DNA from: Lanius collurio
Taxonomy: Eukaryota; Chordata; Aves; Passeriformes; Laniidae
NCBI GenBank assembly: GCA_020086605.1
Contig: JACBWW010000003.1
Span: forward strand, 53,305,302-53,369,301
DNA length: 64,000 nucleotides
Reading direction: 5' to 3'
The first letter of the stretch is position 1. Every line of letters starts with the position of its first letter. Below, piece after piece: positions 1 through 13,800 of the stretch. The notes under the pieces are model-generated. The model saw nothing but the letters and a program-made list of their open reading frames with translations. It was not told the origin of the DNA and made no database searches. The translations under genes and the position numbers were made by a program.

Positions 1-1507
1 CTAGTGAAAATTGCATGCCCCTATTTGTGACCTTACTGCCTTAAAAGTCGATGGTGCACGAAGGTGCTGTGCTCAGTAGTACATTTGTGCTTGGAGATAA
101 GCATCCAAGGTGTAACTGGTAGCTAACCAAAGCTGCAAATACTCAGACACAACCAGCACTGGCACCATTCTGAGTGATCTTCCACTACACGAGGCACAAA
201 ATCCACAGACACCTGCAGTCAGCTCGGCCAGAGATCTTACCTGGGGACTGCCTCAGTACCCACTGATGCAGCCCCTGCCTCCATCCCCACTCCAAGGCTT
301 ATGCATGCACATGATAAAGAGGACACAAAGCTTTGAAGCCATTCTAGATACCAGCTGGAGAAAGCCAAGCTGGGCTCCTCAGCTATTCCATATCACACAC
401 TGCCCAGTGCACTTCTATTTGTTTATAAGACAAACATAAAGATAGATAAATAATGAGAGCTGTTGAGACACTACCTTTTATTCAGGTTGTTAATTCACGC
501 AGATAAAGCATCACTGCATCTATGGACAGGCTCGGCTGTCCTGAGGTACAGCAAGAAAAATTAAGAGGCAGTCATTCCCAAGATTAAGTGCTACACAGAC
601 AGGACAAAGGCAACAGATTTGAGTTTGGTTGCGTGTTTGTCTTCAGCAGGCCAGGCAGCAGGGTCACACAGCACCAATGTATACACAGAATATATGCTGG
701 GGAAGAGAATTATAAGGCTGTAAAACACATCATGGGGTCCAGCCAGCATCTCATCAACCAGAAGAACAGAGCTCAAAGGGTTTGCAATGCCAAAGGAAAG
801 CTGTGAAGTGTTTACTGATGGGCTCAATGTCACTGTCATTTCTCTTCTGTACAGCTCTGTTATTCAGATGCTGCAACACAGGCGTTTTTTACATTTCATA
901 GCTTTTCTGAAAGGGTTATTCCTATTCCACCTTCTTTTTCCTGAACTACATCAACAGGAATTTCAGCATTAATTGCCACTGATTACTTGATCTACAGATG
1001 GTTATGCACATAAATATCTGTGCACACCAATCAGGTAGTTTCAAGGGAATTATTCAAATATATAAAGAAGAACAGAAGGGTAACAGCAAACATGATAAGA
1101 GAAAATAACAAAAGATGCATCCCCTTCAATATTCTTTTAAAAACAAATAGAGGTTAAAAGATACAGTAGTAGAAAAAATCCTGAGATTACTAATATAGCA
1201 TGATGCTGCACAGTTTTTTATGTTTTATTTCTTATTGTTACTTTATTTAAGGGAATATGTTAGTTAAACAAATAAGTAGCAGACAACAGAAAACTAAAAA
1301 ATACTGAGGCACCGGTGTTCACATTTGCCTCCAATGTCATCCATAAGGCTACTGCCCTGGAAGTCCTCCTCAAACACACCTTGAGACTAATTTGCCTATG
1401 AAGCCGAGGACACTTATTTTCTCTCTGAGAAAGAGTAATTTCATTCTGGAAGCAACGTGCTACACAAGCAAGCCCAGAACCAGGCAATGGAGAGGCTGCA
1501 TGTGTAA

Positions 1508-1524
1508 GGGGTGGGGGTGGGGGG
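1508..1524 (+). other. G-rich tract with G-quadruplex potential
   Basis: Runs of four, five and six G separated by single T residues form a compact G-rich block. It could give four GGG runs with very short loops. This is read directly from the sequence; folding is inference. Confidence 0.5.
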
Positions 1525-2989
1525 AGCACACCTCCTGCAGAGGCTGATGAGATAGATGGGGGCACTGCTCTACTCCTAACGCCTGGTCCCCAGCAAGACA
1601 AACCCAGAGACACCGTCAGCAGACAACCCACATCGCCTGACAGATGTGCCAGCACTTCAAACAATTGAAACTCCCCATGCATAGAGCCCTGCAACAGAAT
1701 CTGGGCCAAAACACATATTTATTGTGTTTATAAAACGTGCATGGATGTGAGGAGACACTGTGAAGAGATGGAGGAGAGGTTCTCCTTCTTCCACCCATCA
1801 CTCCCAAAATAACGTGAAGAGATGAAGTACTACGAAAATAGTGGGGAGCAGGAGGTGCTGCTGACAAGTGCCACTGGCAAGGCCCAGGCAGCAGTGCAAG
1901 GGCAGCATGGGGCAGCTGCTGGCCTCAGCTGAACACAGCTCTGTGCGGCCTGGGACACACTCACCGGCCCGCAGCAGCTGGGGAGCATGAGTGAGTAAAT
2001 CCCATTTAGGGAAGCAACCTTTTCATGCCTAGCATGAGGTTCAGAAATTAGACCCCTTTGTTTTTGGAAAGAAGTAATTCTAACTGACTCCATGCCTGTT
2101 ACAAATGAAAGGCTGAGGGAAAAGGGAAAAGGCTTAACATGTATATTAAATTTAAATACAGACATTTGACATTTGTAAAAAATTAATCTCCAGTATTTAA
2201 CTGCAGAGCTGCACAAATTGGTGATTTCTGTTTACATAGGAGGCTTATGCAGTCAATCCTCATAGTTCAGTGGAAATTGTATTTTTGCATTTAACTCTAT
2301 TAAGCTTATTTTTCTGTGACAGAGAGGAAGGGCCCAGGGAGCACAGTGTAGATTACACTCAGAACAGATATTCTACAAACATGTCTGGAATGGTTTAACA
2401 AACTCTTAAATTGACAGCAGCCAGAATGCAGTAGCTTTCCTAGAAAAAGGGCTAGGAGAAGAAAAGGAAACAAAAAAGGTAATTTTAAGAACATTTCTGT
2501 GCCTCCCAAATGACAAGCTGCTACAGAGCTGTTGGCTAAACTGGGGATGCTTTACAAGCAAATGAAAGCTGCACACCTCTTGTCCCACTGTCCTGGTAAC
2601 CAGTCCCACAGCAGCAGGACACCAGAGGCAGCTCTGCACCGCCAGCACACGGCCCTGCCCCAACCACCGCCCTATTCTGGCCCTGCTGGAGCTTGGCCCA
2701 GCCCCGCTGGCAGGAGAGAGCAGCTTCACTGCTTGCTTTGGGTTAAAAAAAGAAGTGAGAGAGAAAAAGGATAGATCACAGCAAGCAAGAAACAAACCAC
2801 AATTCTGCCTGCCTTGCTCTGTTACCAAAGGTGGATTTTCTACATGCTGGCAGAAACAGAACTGCAGCTCCACACCCTGCATCTCCCCAACAGCAGCACG
2901 GAGTGCAATTTATCACTGGTCCTGCACCATGATCCATATAGCACTGTTTCACCTGCTCCTAAGTTTCTCTCTCTAGATAACACACCAGG

Positions 2990-3036
2990 TAAGGGAGGGA
3001 GGGACAAAGGGAAGGAGGAAAGGAGAGAAAGCAAGA
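2990..3036 (+). repeat. Purine-rich low-complexity tract (GA-rich)
   Basis: Nearly uninterrupted A and G over about 47 bases, made of GGGA and GGAA-like units. It lies directly after a CAG|GTAAGG splice-donor-like motif at 2986-2992. Low-complexity sequence; no function assigned. Confidence 0.6.
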
Positions 3037-4989
3037 CACACTTCCACTTATGTCCATGGTAATCTTAACAGCACTGGGCAATGTGACACAAATTGGATTT
3101 TAAGATCTCAACAAACTTCTAACAGTATTTGAGATGGTAACATAAGGGTATTAACGTGCCAAAGAATTATGTCCATCTTACTTTTCTTGAAGTAAATAAA
3201 ATACAAGCTGGAAAACTAACACCTAAGAGCCCCAAACTTGCTTGTGAAACACTTGTTTCAAGGAGGTGCTCTGTAATGGCCTGCAAACAACCAGGATCGC
3301 ACAGAACTGATGTTGTGTTGTCAGATGCATAAATCTGCACCATCAGTCAGGCTGATTAATATTTGAAAAAAGCCCCTATCTCTACGTACACAGGAAAATA
3401 TGTGCAAATGAGATACAGCAATGTAAGGGAGATTAAGAATCCAGTACAACATAAGATTAAAGATATTGCTTTTCCCTGGGTCTGAAGTCAACATCACTTG
3501 CTGTTCCCAAGATGCAAAAGTGTCTCTCTCAACTCAGAGTATTCTAAGGGCCCTCCAAGACTTTTTGGTTGTCTTTAGCTCTAGGAGATAACATAGGTCT
3601 CTTGGTCTGGTGGTGGCTTCTTTGGATTACTTTTGGCTTGGATACAATGCATGCCAAATACCAGATGGAGATAAGGTGCTCTTAGTGCCCTCCTGCTGGG
3701 AAATGCAAGGCCTTGAGGAGGATTCCGAGGAGCATAGGACAGGGCTGGTCATCCCAGCACCTGTGCAGGGGGGACTGCACCGGTCAGCTGAGCTCAAGGG
3801 ATGGCAGGACACACTCATCAGACTCAGCACCTCCATCATGTGGCTTCATGGTTTTAATGATGGAGCTCTTGTCTGATACATGTGGTATCTGGCCATGGCT
3901 GTCTGTGAAACACTGAGAGGCTCCCATCAGATTTACCAGCCCCAACGGTGGCAATGGAGCAAGACAGGCCAGAATGTCCTGGAGCCATCCAGTAGGCAAC
4001 AGCTGGCAGCAGCTCTGGTTTACTGTTAAGCCCTGAGTTTGCCAGGGAGGTGCTTCTGTTGACTGACCTTTCTAATCCTGCTGTGTCTCATACACAGCAC
4101 AGCAGTTCGAGCCAAAGTGCTGAAGTTAGGCTTGGGAGTGCCATTCCTCGAAAGCCTTATCCGTCTGACACAGCTCATCATCTGAAAAAGAGATTTTCTC
4201 AGTCAACTGGATCTGCTCTGAGCGCCTCCCTCTGAAAGAAGGCCAAGAGCTGGGATTCAGTGGAGATGAAGCCAAATACCCTGCCCTTCCTGCCAAAAAA
4301 CATCAGCTATTGGTATCAGGTGCCTTTGCCAGCCATTCACAGGACAAAAGCTGAAGCCCAACAGCCCAGATGAGTGGATGTGGATGCTCAGCTATAGCAG
4401 TTAGGAGCACTCTGGTGGCACAAGACTAGGCAGGGGCAAGCTGGCAGAGCCAGGCACATTCGTGGTGAGCAGTGTGGCCAGGGCTGGGGCACAGCTGCCG
4501 GGGGCAGCAGTGGTGTGCCAGCACTGCCACTTCCCTTTCCCTCCCTGACTGTCTCCAGGCAAAATGCTGGCATGCCTGTTTGTAACAGAAAAGGTCTTAA
4601 AACAACAAAAAAAAGCCCAGACAGCTCTGCTTTTCTGCCCCTTTGTTAATGACATGATGGCCTCCAGTCCACACAATAAGATCCAAAGGAGGATACAAAG
4701 GTCATGTTAGAGGAACACAGTTCCCTGACTTCAAAGAGAAATGCAAAAACACTGGCAGATTATGGCTTAAGACTGCCTGTGGGTTTCCTGGTGACACATA
4801 CCACTCACACCTCTGTATGGACCTGGCCCCTGCACATGGGTCAGCATTGCTCCTCTGGCTGCAATGGTCCATAAAGGTGCATTGTTTTAAATTCTGGGGG
4901 TTTTTTTAAATTGCTTCCATTTACCAGCATGTCATACTGGACATCTGACATACAAGAACTTTCCAGACCAAGACATGAACAAGTTCTTG

Positions 4990-5127
4990 GAAATGTTCAG
5001 TGTCAGACTGAACAGGGCTCTGAGCAACCTGATCTAGTTGAAGATGTCTCTGCTCATTTGCAGGGTGGTTGGAACCAGATGACTTTTAAAGGTCGCTTCC
5101 AACCTAGACCATTCTGATTCTGCGATC
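4990..5127 (+). mobile_element. CR1 LINE, truncated 3' end
   Basis: The segment matches the conserved 3' untranslated end of avian CR1 elements. It has a 'gacagggctctgagcaacctg'-like block near 5010-5031, a 'ggtggttggaaccagatgact' block near 5065-5085, then the run 'ggtcgcttccaacctagacc' and an ending 'attctgattctgcga' built from the CR1 terminal 8-bp unit. The 5' part including all coding sequence is missing, as is usual for CR1. It is diverged from the consensus I remember, so the copy is old. The orientation is plus, with the 3' terminus near 5127. Confidence 0.85.
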
Positions 5128-8100
5128 TCAGTCAAAATATGCAGTTGAGGCGGGGCATCCTGTTCTAAAAGGCTGAGCAATAGCAATCACTTCCTCCCTG
5201 AAAAACGGCAGCAAAGACTACAACCACGGTGACATCAGTCTGACAAGGACCCTGTTTATTTCAACACATGAACAATCAGACACAGATACATCCACATCTA
5301 CCACAGCTGCACTCTGTGTTACAGCCATGTTTGGTAAAAAAAGAGCCATCGAACCTAGGTCACTATCTGTACTGATTAACAGCTGCATATAGCTAATCAT
5401 ACAGAAAAAGTAAATTTTCAATTATTTTCTACATAAATTATTTATCATGCTCCATTTCAATGCCTTTTCTTTCATGCAACTCTGTTGAGTAATGGATGCA
5501 AACAAAACTTTCAAAGCACTGGAGTATCTGGCAAGCCACTTAAATCCTACTGACTTCAATGACACCTTAGTCAATTCTGTCATATTTAAACACACCTGAA
5601 ATAGCTTTTACATAGTCCTACAACTGTATTTAGAGTGAAAGCACAGTCCCATGGTCTAAAGGAGTTCTGTTGGGATTAACATTTAAGAAGCACAGTGCAA
5701 TCTAGGTGTTACATTTGATTAGGAGCAAACTCTGACACTGAGAATATCTAAAAAAATGAGGCTGTATAAAAATGACCATATGAAAAGCAGGTCTCTAACA
5801 CAAGAACTGCTCTACCCAGCATTGCAAGACCATTCCACATGGAAAGCTTTGAGCTACGATTTGGCATTTATACATAAGATTTTCTCCTCCTATCTCTTTT
5901 TTTACCCCCCCCCATGTGATTAACAGCTTTATTAATTTAACAGCTCCTTACTTAAGAGGATTCCAGCAGCTTACTGGTAGGATCCTGAATAGAGAGTGCA
6001 GACTGTACTGTATACAGAAAGGCAATCTAAGCTCATCCTGATATAACAACTTCATACAGTACTTAACATAATCGAAGACACGCAATAGAAGTATTCTTCC
6101 TAAACTAATCAAACCATTAAAACGTCAACCTCGGCTGAGACCCATGATGTATTGTGTTCAACTGGCAGGGAGTCAATTCAAACAGCATCTCCCTAAACCT
6201 CCCTGATTCAGGGAGTCTGACCCATGCCTCCCTGTCTCCCTCCTTGGTTCTCAGTGCTGCTTGCTCACATAAAGCCTGAGCAAGCAGATATCCTGGCACC
6301 AAAGCACAAAGCAGTGGCTTCTCAACCCTCTCCCCTGTGGGCCTCTCACCAACACTAGTAATAATGGTGAAAGAAAAATTAATAAAATCCACCCTGGAAT
6401 GCAACATCCAGTGTGCTTGGCTCAAGTCAACTGCTCAACCAATCAACCCATAAATAAACACAAGAAACAAATTAAATAAAAAAACACGGATAAAACACGT
6501 GGCAAAGCGGGAATGGGCCGGGTGTGCTAGCAAAGTAGCACATACCACAAGTCAGACTGATTACTCAGCAAGCAGGAAGCCAGTGTCATGATCTGACTCA
6601 CATTTCTGAAGTCACTCTGTGATGACTACAGTATCCACAGCCAGAGATGGCTCAGATTGCTCCTAAAGAGGTAATGCCAAAACTATGAACAGCTAGTTTA
6701 CAAGTTCATGGGAATTGCGTGACTTTTTTTTACTTGAAAAACATTCAGCGTGTCAGAGAGCAACCTTCTTAACCCCTCTGAAAAATGTTCGTCTCTCCCA
6801 GAGACAGCTCCAAGGACACTGCACTCAGCACGATGCACGCATTAGCTGCTCCAAGCCCTGAGAATGCTTTCCTTGGTGACTCTATTCACAAGATAAAGAG
6901 ATTTCTTTTTATTTTCTTCAAAGCAAAGTTTTACAAAAACTTTTTGTAGGTATTAATGATACTTTTAATAACTGTTCCTCTTCCCTCCAGAGTCATTTTT
7001 CTGAAAGGCTATACTACCTTCTAGCACAAGCAGTAAACCTGGCACCAGACAAGCCATGTAATAGCCCAGCTCCTGTCCCAGCCCCAGTATCCTCCCCAGA
7101 TCCTTCCTGCTGCTCAGGCAGGGCTTGCCCAGGGAGGCTGCATATGCTGGCAGGGCTGCTCTCACCTCCTGCCTCCAACAGCCCATCTTACCCATCCTCC
7201 CCTAATACATGGTTAATTCACAGCTCTTCTCCAGCCTGCTTTGAAGAGTAGAATACAATTACTGCGCTTGAAACAGCCTTGTCCCCACTTTTTAGCAAAA
7301 TGAGCAAAGCTCAGGGGTAGGCTTGTCTGGTGACTCAGCTTTCCACTCCTCATTCCCAAGAATTTGGCTCCCCACTCTGCTCTCCCTTGGGCCAGAAGCT
7401 CATGTGCAGTATCGCATCTGGCTGCATGTGCAGAGCTGCTCACACAGTCCAGGGAGGCTCCTTCTGGAGCGCAAAGGATGTTAGTTATCACGCCAAGAAG
7501 AAAACTCCCAAACTTCCCATTCCCCAGAGAAGCTGTGGAGAGGAAAAGGCATGTGTTATTTGACATTGAAAATGAAGAAATGGGGCAGAGTAACATTTCA
7601 GTGCATACCAGAGAGAGCAGCCCATTCCAGCAGTATCCCATGTGCAACTCTGTTTCACCCCTTTTGGGGGTTTTGGTCTACCAGGCATTACCTTCCCCAT
7701 CAGCTCTTCTCTGTACCTTGAGTCTGAGTCTCAGTACCACGGTACTCTCTTCTCCCTGGGATGTACGTCCCCACTTCCTTGCCTCTCCATATATCTTGGC
7801 TGGTGAAATATCTTGTTCACTATTCCTCTACAGAAACTTTTTATTCCTCCATTCCAAAATATTTCCATGGAAATGTTTTTGCAACCATCCTCAGAGCAAC
7901 ACATATTTATTGCTGTGACAGCGATCCTTCCTGCACTCACCACCCCCTGAATGTCCAGTCTTCTCTAGGAAGCCCTGAAACAGGTTCTTGCATACAGCAG
8001 TCACATCTGATTCTCCTCCAAATTTTTCTGTTTCCTTTTTGAGATAGCACTGGCCCTTAATGATCACTTTTTTGTCCTTCCCACTCCTCTAGCATTACTC

Positions 8101-8973
8101 ATACATAAGCTGAAGGACACCTACAACCTACACCACATGAGCATCCTGCAGTCCTTGCAACAGTTTCTTCCTATCAATTTTAAACACAATGATTTCTTCC
8201 TGATGAGGCAGTGTAAATTCATAAAGAACATACCAGAATGTCTCTCGGGGGTATAATTTTGCTTATTAATTAGTTTAGGATTAATATAGCATCAATGAGA
8301 TTCAACTGAAACGTCCCTCTGTTCTGTGATGGGAAATCCTCCCTTGCTGGTGGCTGAAGCTATTGCTGAAGTCAGATAAGATGGTATCACTGTCTTACGG
8401 TCTTTTTAGTAGGGACTGACATAAAGATGTAAGCCAAGGGAGCCTCTTTCCATGTACAGCAGCTCAAACACGCTACATACCCTGAAGGTGGTCAGTGAAG
8501 GTGCTTATGGACTAAAATCTTAATCTACTTTCTAGCAGAAAGGACTCCTTCTTTCTCTTCATATCTCCAGGGAAAACCCTACCTTCTCCACCCTCACCCT
8601 TATTTGAAAAGATACACAGAGTGGAAGCTGCCAGATGGAAAACACAAGGGAAACACAAGGCATAAAACAGGATATCACATAAGACTAACAAATGGGAGAA
8701 AGAAAACACATTTTTTTTCATGGTGTGGTGTGATCTTGGCCAAATAATCATAGCAGGATTTGTACAGGTTCATAACCTGCTTCAATAAACAACAGACTTT
8801 GCTCCAGAAGAGAAAATGTCCCTAATAATTAACTTTCAAGTTGCTCGGTGGGATTTTCTGATGATCCCGTGCTGCCATTTGGCATCTCTGCATGGGACTT
8901 TCTGAGCCTGACTCACATCTCATTATAGAGTTTCCTTGCACCACTATAATGTAATCAACTCCAATAAACTTAC
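5128..8973. other. Non-coding stretch, nothing recognised
   Basis: I found no gene, no clear transposon and no structured repeat beyond short homopolymers such as a run of nine C at 5905-5913. The short open frames here (for example on the minus strand at 6117-6425 and 7213-7647) have no recognisable motif. Confidence 0.6.
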
Positions 8974-9028
8974 TCATGATTTACATCACCCCCAGCAAGA
9001 AAAGAGTTGAGCCCTTCATCAGCTCCTC
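8974..9028 (+). repeat. 55-bp direct repeat, copy 1
   Basis: This segment matches 10839-10893 in the same orientation at 53 of 55 positions. The differences are one T/A near the start and one A/G in the middle. It begins TCATGA and ends AGCTCCTC. Flanking sequences differ immediately on both sides. It does not look like CR1 or MIR. Confidence 0.85.
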
Positions 9029-10838
9029 ATTCTTAAGCAAAACTTATTTTTTAATTTGGCTAAATTGCCTTTAGCACAGCTTCTCTGTTAGAAACGTAGA
9101 CATATGGAAAGCTAATGCAAAGATTTTATTATTACAGGGAAAGAAACAGATTGATTAAAGTCATTTATAGGATGTTTCCTGCAATATGGACACTACCAAC
9201 ACTGCACAAGAAAGACATGCACAAATCTGTATGAAAATTATCTAGATACATGCACAAACTCCTGCATTTCCACACTGACAGAACCACTGCAGTTTCAAAC
9301 TCTTCAGTGCTTTTTGTGCGTCCTTAAATATCCCATTCCCCTTTATTTTTAACCCAGGGTTCACACAAATATGCTTTTCTCCTTTTCACATTTAATGGTC
9401 TTTTAAAAAGCCACAATTTAAAAGAAGACACTTTAGAAGAAAGCATCGACCTTTCTGCAGTGTCAGGGAGAACAGCAGGAGTGCTGCAACAGCACGAGCA
9501 GGCAGAGATGCCCTGTTCACCCCACGACATCTCTGCACAATGCCCATGCTAAAGTCCTCCCCAGTGAGGCAGGACCCTCCCCTCAGTGCTGTTCCCCATC
9601 CCAGATTTCCATGGGAAGGGGGAAGCTGAGTGCACACCAAGCCAGGGCCCCATCAGTGGCGGGCCCTGCCACCCCAGCAGCCTGACCTGGGCCTGAAGCT
9701 GGCCCTGCAGGGACTCTGTGCCTTCAGAGCACAGCTCTTCCTACCTGGTGATGATTAAAATGTTGAAGATTGCCAAGTGTTCAGAAAAATGGGCTCTCAG
9801 TCTGCAGAAGACTGGGTGTTCATTTCTCCTACAAATTTGACATGGCCTCTCAGAAGACAGATACTGAGTGGCCCCCAACTCTGGCTTTATATGATGGGCA
9901 GGTGCCTGACATGAATTAAAGTTGCTTGGTTTTACAGCAATCACATTTGAACTTAGAATAGGAACAAGCTCCCTGGTTTTCTCCCTGGCTCAGTTGTTTA
10001 TGCATCTTCTGCCTCGTGTCTCCAAAAAGAGTAACCAGTTTCAAGTGCACTTGCACAGGCATTATGAATAGGAATAACGCCTTAAGCAGCTGCTAGTCAT
10101 TCAGTTCTTCCAGGATTATGAGTCTCGCTCCAGTGATCTCTGCTTTAACCTACCCATAAAACCAGCTGTGCATTAGCCCTCCCCATTTATGGTCACTGAC
10201 ACTTCCCGGGTAGTGTTTAGATCTAAGCCCAGGTTGTATAAACAGCACAAGGCAGGCTGCATTGTGATTTCTTTCATACACACAAGCCACAGCTTCTTTC
10301 TTTTTATAATTTAAAAAAAGGCTCTCCATTATTTCATCCTTATTTGCTTTTCAAATAAGAAGGCAAGGCACTTCTAGCATGGAAGGAGATCTGCACTGGG
10401 AAAGATTAAGAGGGATAATAAGCACAAAGACCACTTATGCACCCATGATCCACAGTGAGGGGACAGAAGCAGGAGAGGAGGGAAACAGGAAATTTCAAAA
10501 GCTAAACTTTGTGCCTTATACCTGATGCTGCTGGTCCTGCTTCCCTCCAGTTTGGGTGCTGTTCCCCTTCATTACATCTGCTGAAACAGCACTTGAGAGC
10601 TGCTGTCTGATGCAAATATTGCAGCCTGTATTTAAACCAACAGTTAAAGCCTACAGGTGCCATTGTCCTCCGGCCACAGAGCCTGAGCCACTGCCAGGGA
10701 CCTCCCAGAGATTCCTCTTTAGCTTGAGAAATAGAAACCTGCAGCTGAAAATGTTGGATTCTCTAGATATTTTGGTAATGAGCTTCCCAACAGTTTATCC
10801 TCTAGTCTGTTTTGAAGCTTGACAATATACTCTAGAAG
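9029..10838. other. Non-coding stretch between the two repeat copies
   Basis: No gene or recognised repeat. A somewhat GC-richer part runs about 9460-9740. The minus-strand open frames there carry no motif I recognise. Confidence 0.6.
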
Positions 10839-10893
10839 TCATGAATTACATCACCCCCAGCAAGAAGAGAGTTGAGCCCTTCATCAGCTCCTC
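10839..10893 (+). repeat. 55-bp direct repeat, copy 2
   Basis: Second copy of the unit at 8974-9028, same strand, 1,865 bp away start to start, with two mismatches. The flanks do not align with those of copy 1. High identity over such a short, sharply bounded block suggests either a recent short duplication or two copies of an unrecognised dispersed repeat. Confidence 0.85.
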
Positions 10894-13800
10894 TGGAATA
10901 GCAGCACAAACGTTTAAGTGCATGACATCCTTCCATCCTGGGATGGTGAACATTGCCATTTATTTTAGGGTCCTTGGTTTTGGACTAAGATTCCTTTTTT
11001 TTTGTCCTATTGGTTTATGGTGTTACAGCCCAGGAGTGTCTACTTTTCAGGAAGGTTGGATGTGAAGTGCTTTAAAGTCTTCTGTATTATAGTTTGGCAT
11101 ACAGTCATTAAACAAAGACCAAAAGAAAAGTTAAAGACCCCAAAACAGAACACAACTCTGGAACACACAGAAAGTCTTATGAAAAGAACGAACACCTAAA
11201 CTCCACAATCCAAAAAAACTGAAAGGCACGTTGGCAGCAGGAGGATGAAACCACGAGCCTTGCAAAGAGACTCCCAGGCTCTCACAGTGAACTGCAGGCA
11301 GGAATTCATGTCCTGCTCTGCTTAGCCAGAGCAAACTAACACTAATTTTATACCAAAGAACACAGCCTCATCTTACACTCCTCCATAAAAAAACAAAACC
11401 ACCAGCAAACCAAAACAAAACAGAACATGCCTAAAATGCTTCTGCTCCTGTCTAGACTTATGCAGCCAAAGGGATTAATTAGCTCCTTTTTGCCCAAGCT
11501 GTGAACTATTCCGGGCAGGCAAGTGATGCTGATGGTGGAGAGGGATGCCGAGCCCGCAGCTGCGTGTGTTCCCTGCAGGGGCAAGAGCCCTGACTAAAAC
11601 AGTGAGTGGTTGCTCTGCTGCTCCATGTTTGCTGTCAGGCCACCCTTCCCCACCACTGTAACTCCTTCCTTGGGGTTAAACTCTAGGAGTGCTGCCTTGG
11701 TACAGAGAATGTCCAAACTGGCATGGAGAAAAGCAAGCTGGCCGTCCTTCCTGGCAGGGTTGATACACCTCACTTGATCAGAGCACATAATCTTTGAAGC
11801 TGTTGGCTTCTTCTCCAGGTTAAGTGACTGCCATACCCACAGGGGATGTTCAGGGAGTGGGGCAAGGGATGCACTCACCATTTCTACGCTCACCTCATGA
11901 GGATTCTCACTTAAGGCAAAGCATCTGAGCGGTTTAAGATACAAGGCGCTTAAGCATTTACATTGGAACATGTTTCGTTATAATTGCACACCGGTCTCAG
12001 GAAGATAAGGCTGTTGGGATTAGACTGCCCAAGTGATCTTATCCATTTAACCAGCTATTAGAAATAGCTTCACTAAACACAGGACCAGAAAGCAGCCAGG
12101 CCAGCCAGGGCAGGGCAGCCTCTCCATCAGACCTCACCACCCAGCATGGCAGACTGAGCGCTCAGAGTTCACTGGGACAGAGAGGCAAAGCATACTAGCA
12201 AAAAAAAAGCCCTTACTTTAAAATTATAAAAGTAACTTTTCAGTGAATATCAGGAGCTCTCAAGTTTCTTTTGAGATCTAGGAAGCAGTGGGGTAGGAGG
12301 AGGGTTGAGGAAGCTTGGCAGCATATTACAAAGCAACTTTATTAAAGCCTCTTGGAGAGTCACAGGGGATTTATTATGATTTTAGAAAAATCCCTTGTAA
12401 ACAAAACCTCGGAAGGATTCAGAGATATTTGACTTAAAAAAACTGTGTTTGCTTCAGCCCCATAGTGGAAATTTCCGTTCAGAGAAACATCTTTGTTGAT
12501 TTAGGTATCAGTGAAACCTAACATGATCTCTAAATAGCAGCACTTTACCAACAAAAACACAAAAAGAGCAAAAAAAGCACCTACCACCTTGTACCAGATC
12601 AGGATCTCAGTTGCACAGATGCAAATGTAGAGTAAACAGTGCTGACTTCAAAGGGAATACCACTCCAGACTTACACTGGACTACAGAGATTAGCACCTAC
12701 CCCCAGCCCAATATGCAAGCAAAACACAGGAAAGTGGGGAAACTCCAGTCCCAAGGGCGCCACATCACAAACCAGTGGTGTGGCTGTAGGCAGACGGGAT
12801 ACAGCAGCACTGCCAGCACAGAGCCAGGCCCAATGTGGAAATGGCTGAGCCTGTGCTTTCCACCATCTCCTTTTCTCCTAATGCCTGGACTTTGTCACAC
12901 TTGAATTATCAGCTCCCATACATGATATACATTTTAAGCATGGCACACCAAACATTTGAGATCCAGTCCAATCCTCCTCCCAGTCAGTAAATGTCCAACA
13001 TAAAACTACACCACTGAATTAATTAAATAACCTGAAGGAAGTTTCCAAGAGACTGTCATGCATATTCAGTCAGAGCAGCAGATGATCTTGAAAGACTAAT
13101 ATTCCTGACTGTCTGATGCTTCACATTCCTGAACTTTCCGCTCATTAAAAATTGGAGGTTGCCAATGAAAACCCTTAGAGATAGATAAATTCCAATACCA
13201 TAAATGCCAGGCAGTAAAGAGTACAATAGAAAGTTTTAGGAATATCAGGTATTGAATCAAAGCTAATTTTTAATATCAAGCATATCAAAAAGGATAACAT
13301 CTGCTCCTTAGTGGCATTAGTGGGGAAGGAAACAAAGAAGGATTTCCACAGAAGGAATAGAGGTCCCCACAGGGCTCAGCAGAAGCCATCACCAAGTTCA
13401 TGCACTGAGAAGTCAAGCTCAGCATGGCTAAAACTGTGACTTGAATGTGAAATGAAAAGAAATGTAATTAAAATGGTCTCTCATAGCTGACAGCTGTGGA
13501 CAGCCACCTTCCTGACGACCTCTGTGACAGCAACAGTCCACAAGCCAAGAGTAAGAAGAAGGAAAGAAGTATATAGAAGTAATAGTAATTACATAATGCT
13601 CTCTGTGTTAGAAAAAAGCTTTTTGTGATCAATAATTAATCCTGGAAGAGAAGAGAGGATTTTTATATCTGTGTGCTCAACAAAGGCGTCAGAGAGACAT
13701 CTGACTCTGATCTCAGCTTCACTAAGGTAAACCAAGATCATTTCTGGGGATTTTGGTCAAGTCACACACCGGTCACAGCAGATATGTGCTAACACACAGA

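Larger units (their letters stand above)
1..4989. other. Non-coding stretch, no gene recognised
   Basis: I see no open frame that looks like a protein and no clear repeat copy here apart from the small items listed separately. A minus-strand donor-like motif (CCCCAG followed by GTAAGATC) lies at 239-246. Its upstream sequence has no good acceptor and no recognisable peptide, so I do not call an exon. The composition is ordinary vertebrate intergenic or intronic DNA with few CpGs. Confidence 0.6.

Noticed and set aside
201..310. Minus-strand exon ending at CCCCAG|GTAAGATC (241)
   Set aside because: Good donor but no acceptor with a pyrimidine tract, and the short peptide is not recognisable.
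11594..11971. 125-codon minus-strand open frame with protein-looking stretches
   Set aside because: No initiator context, domain or splice boundary. Frames of this length are expected by chance several times in 64 kb.
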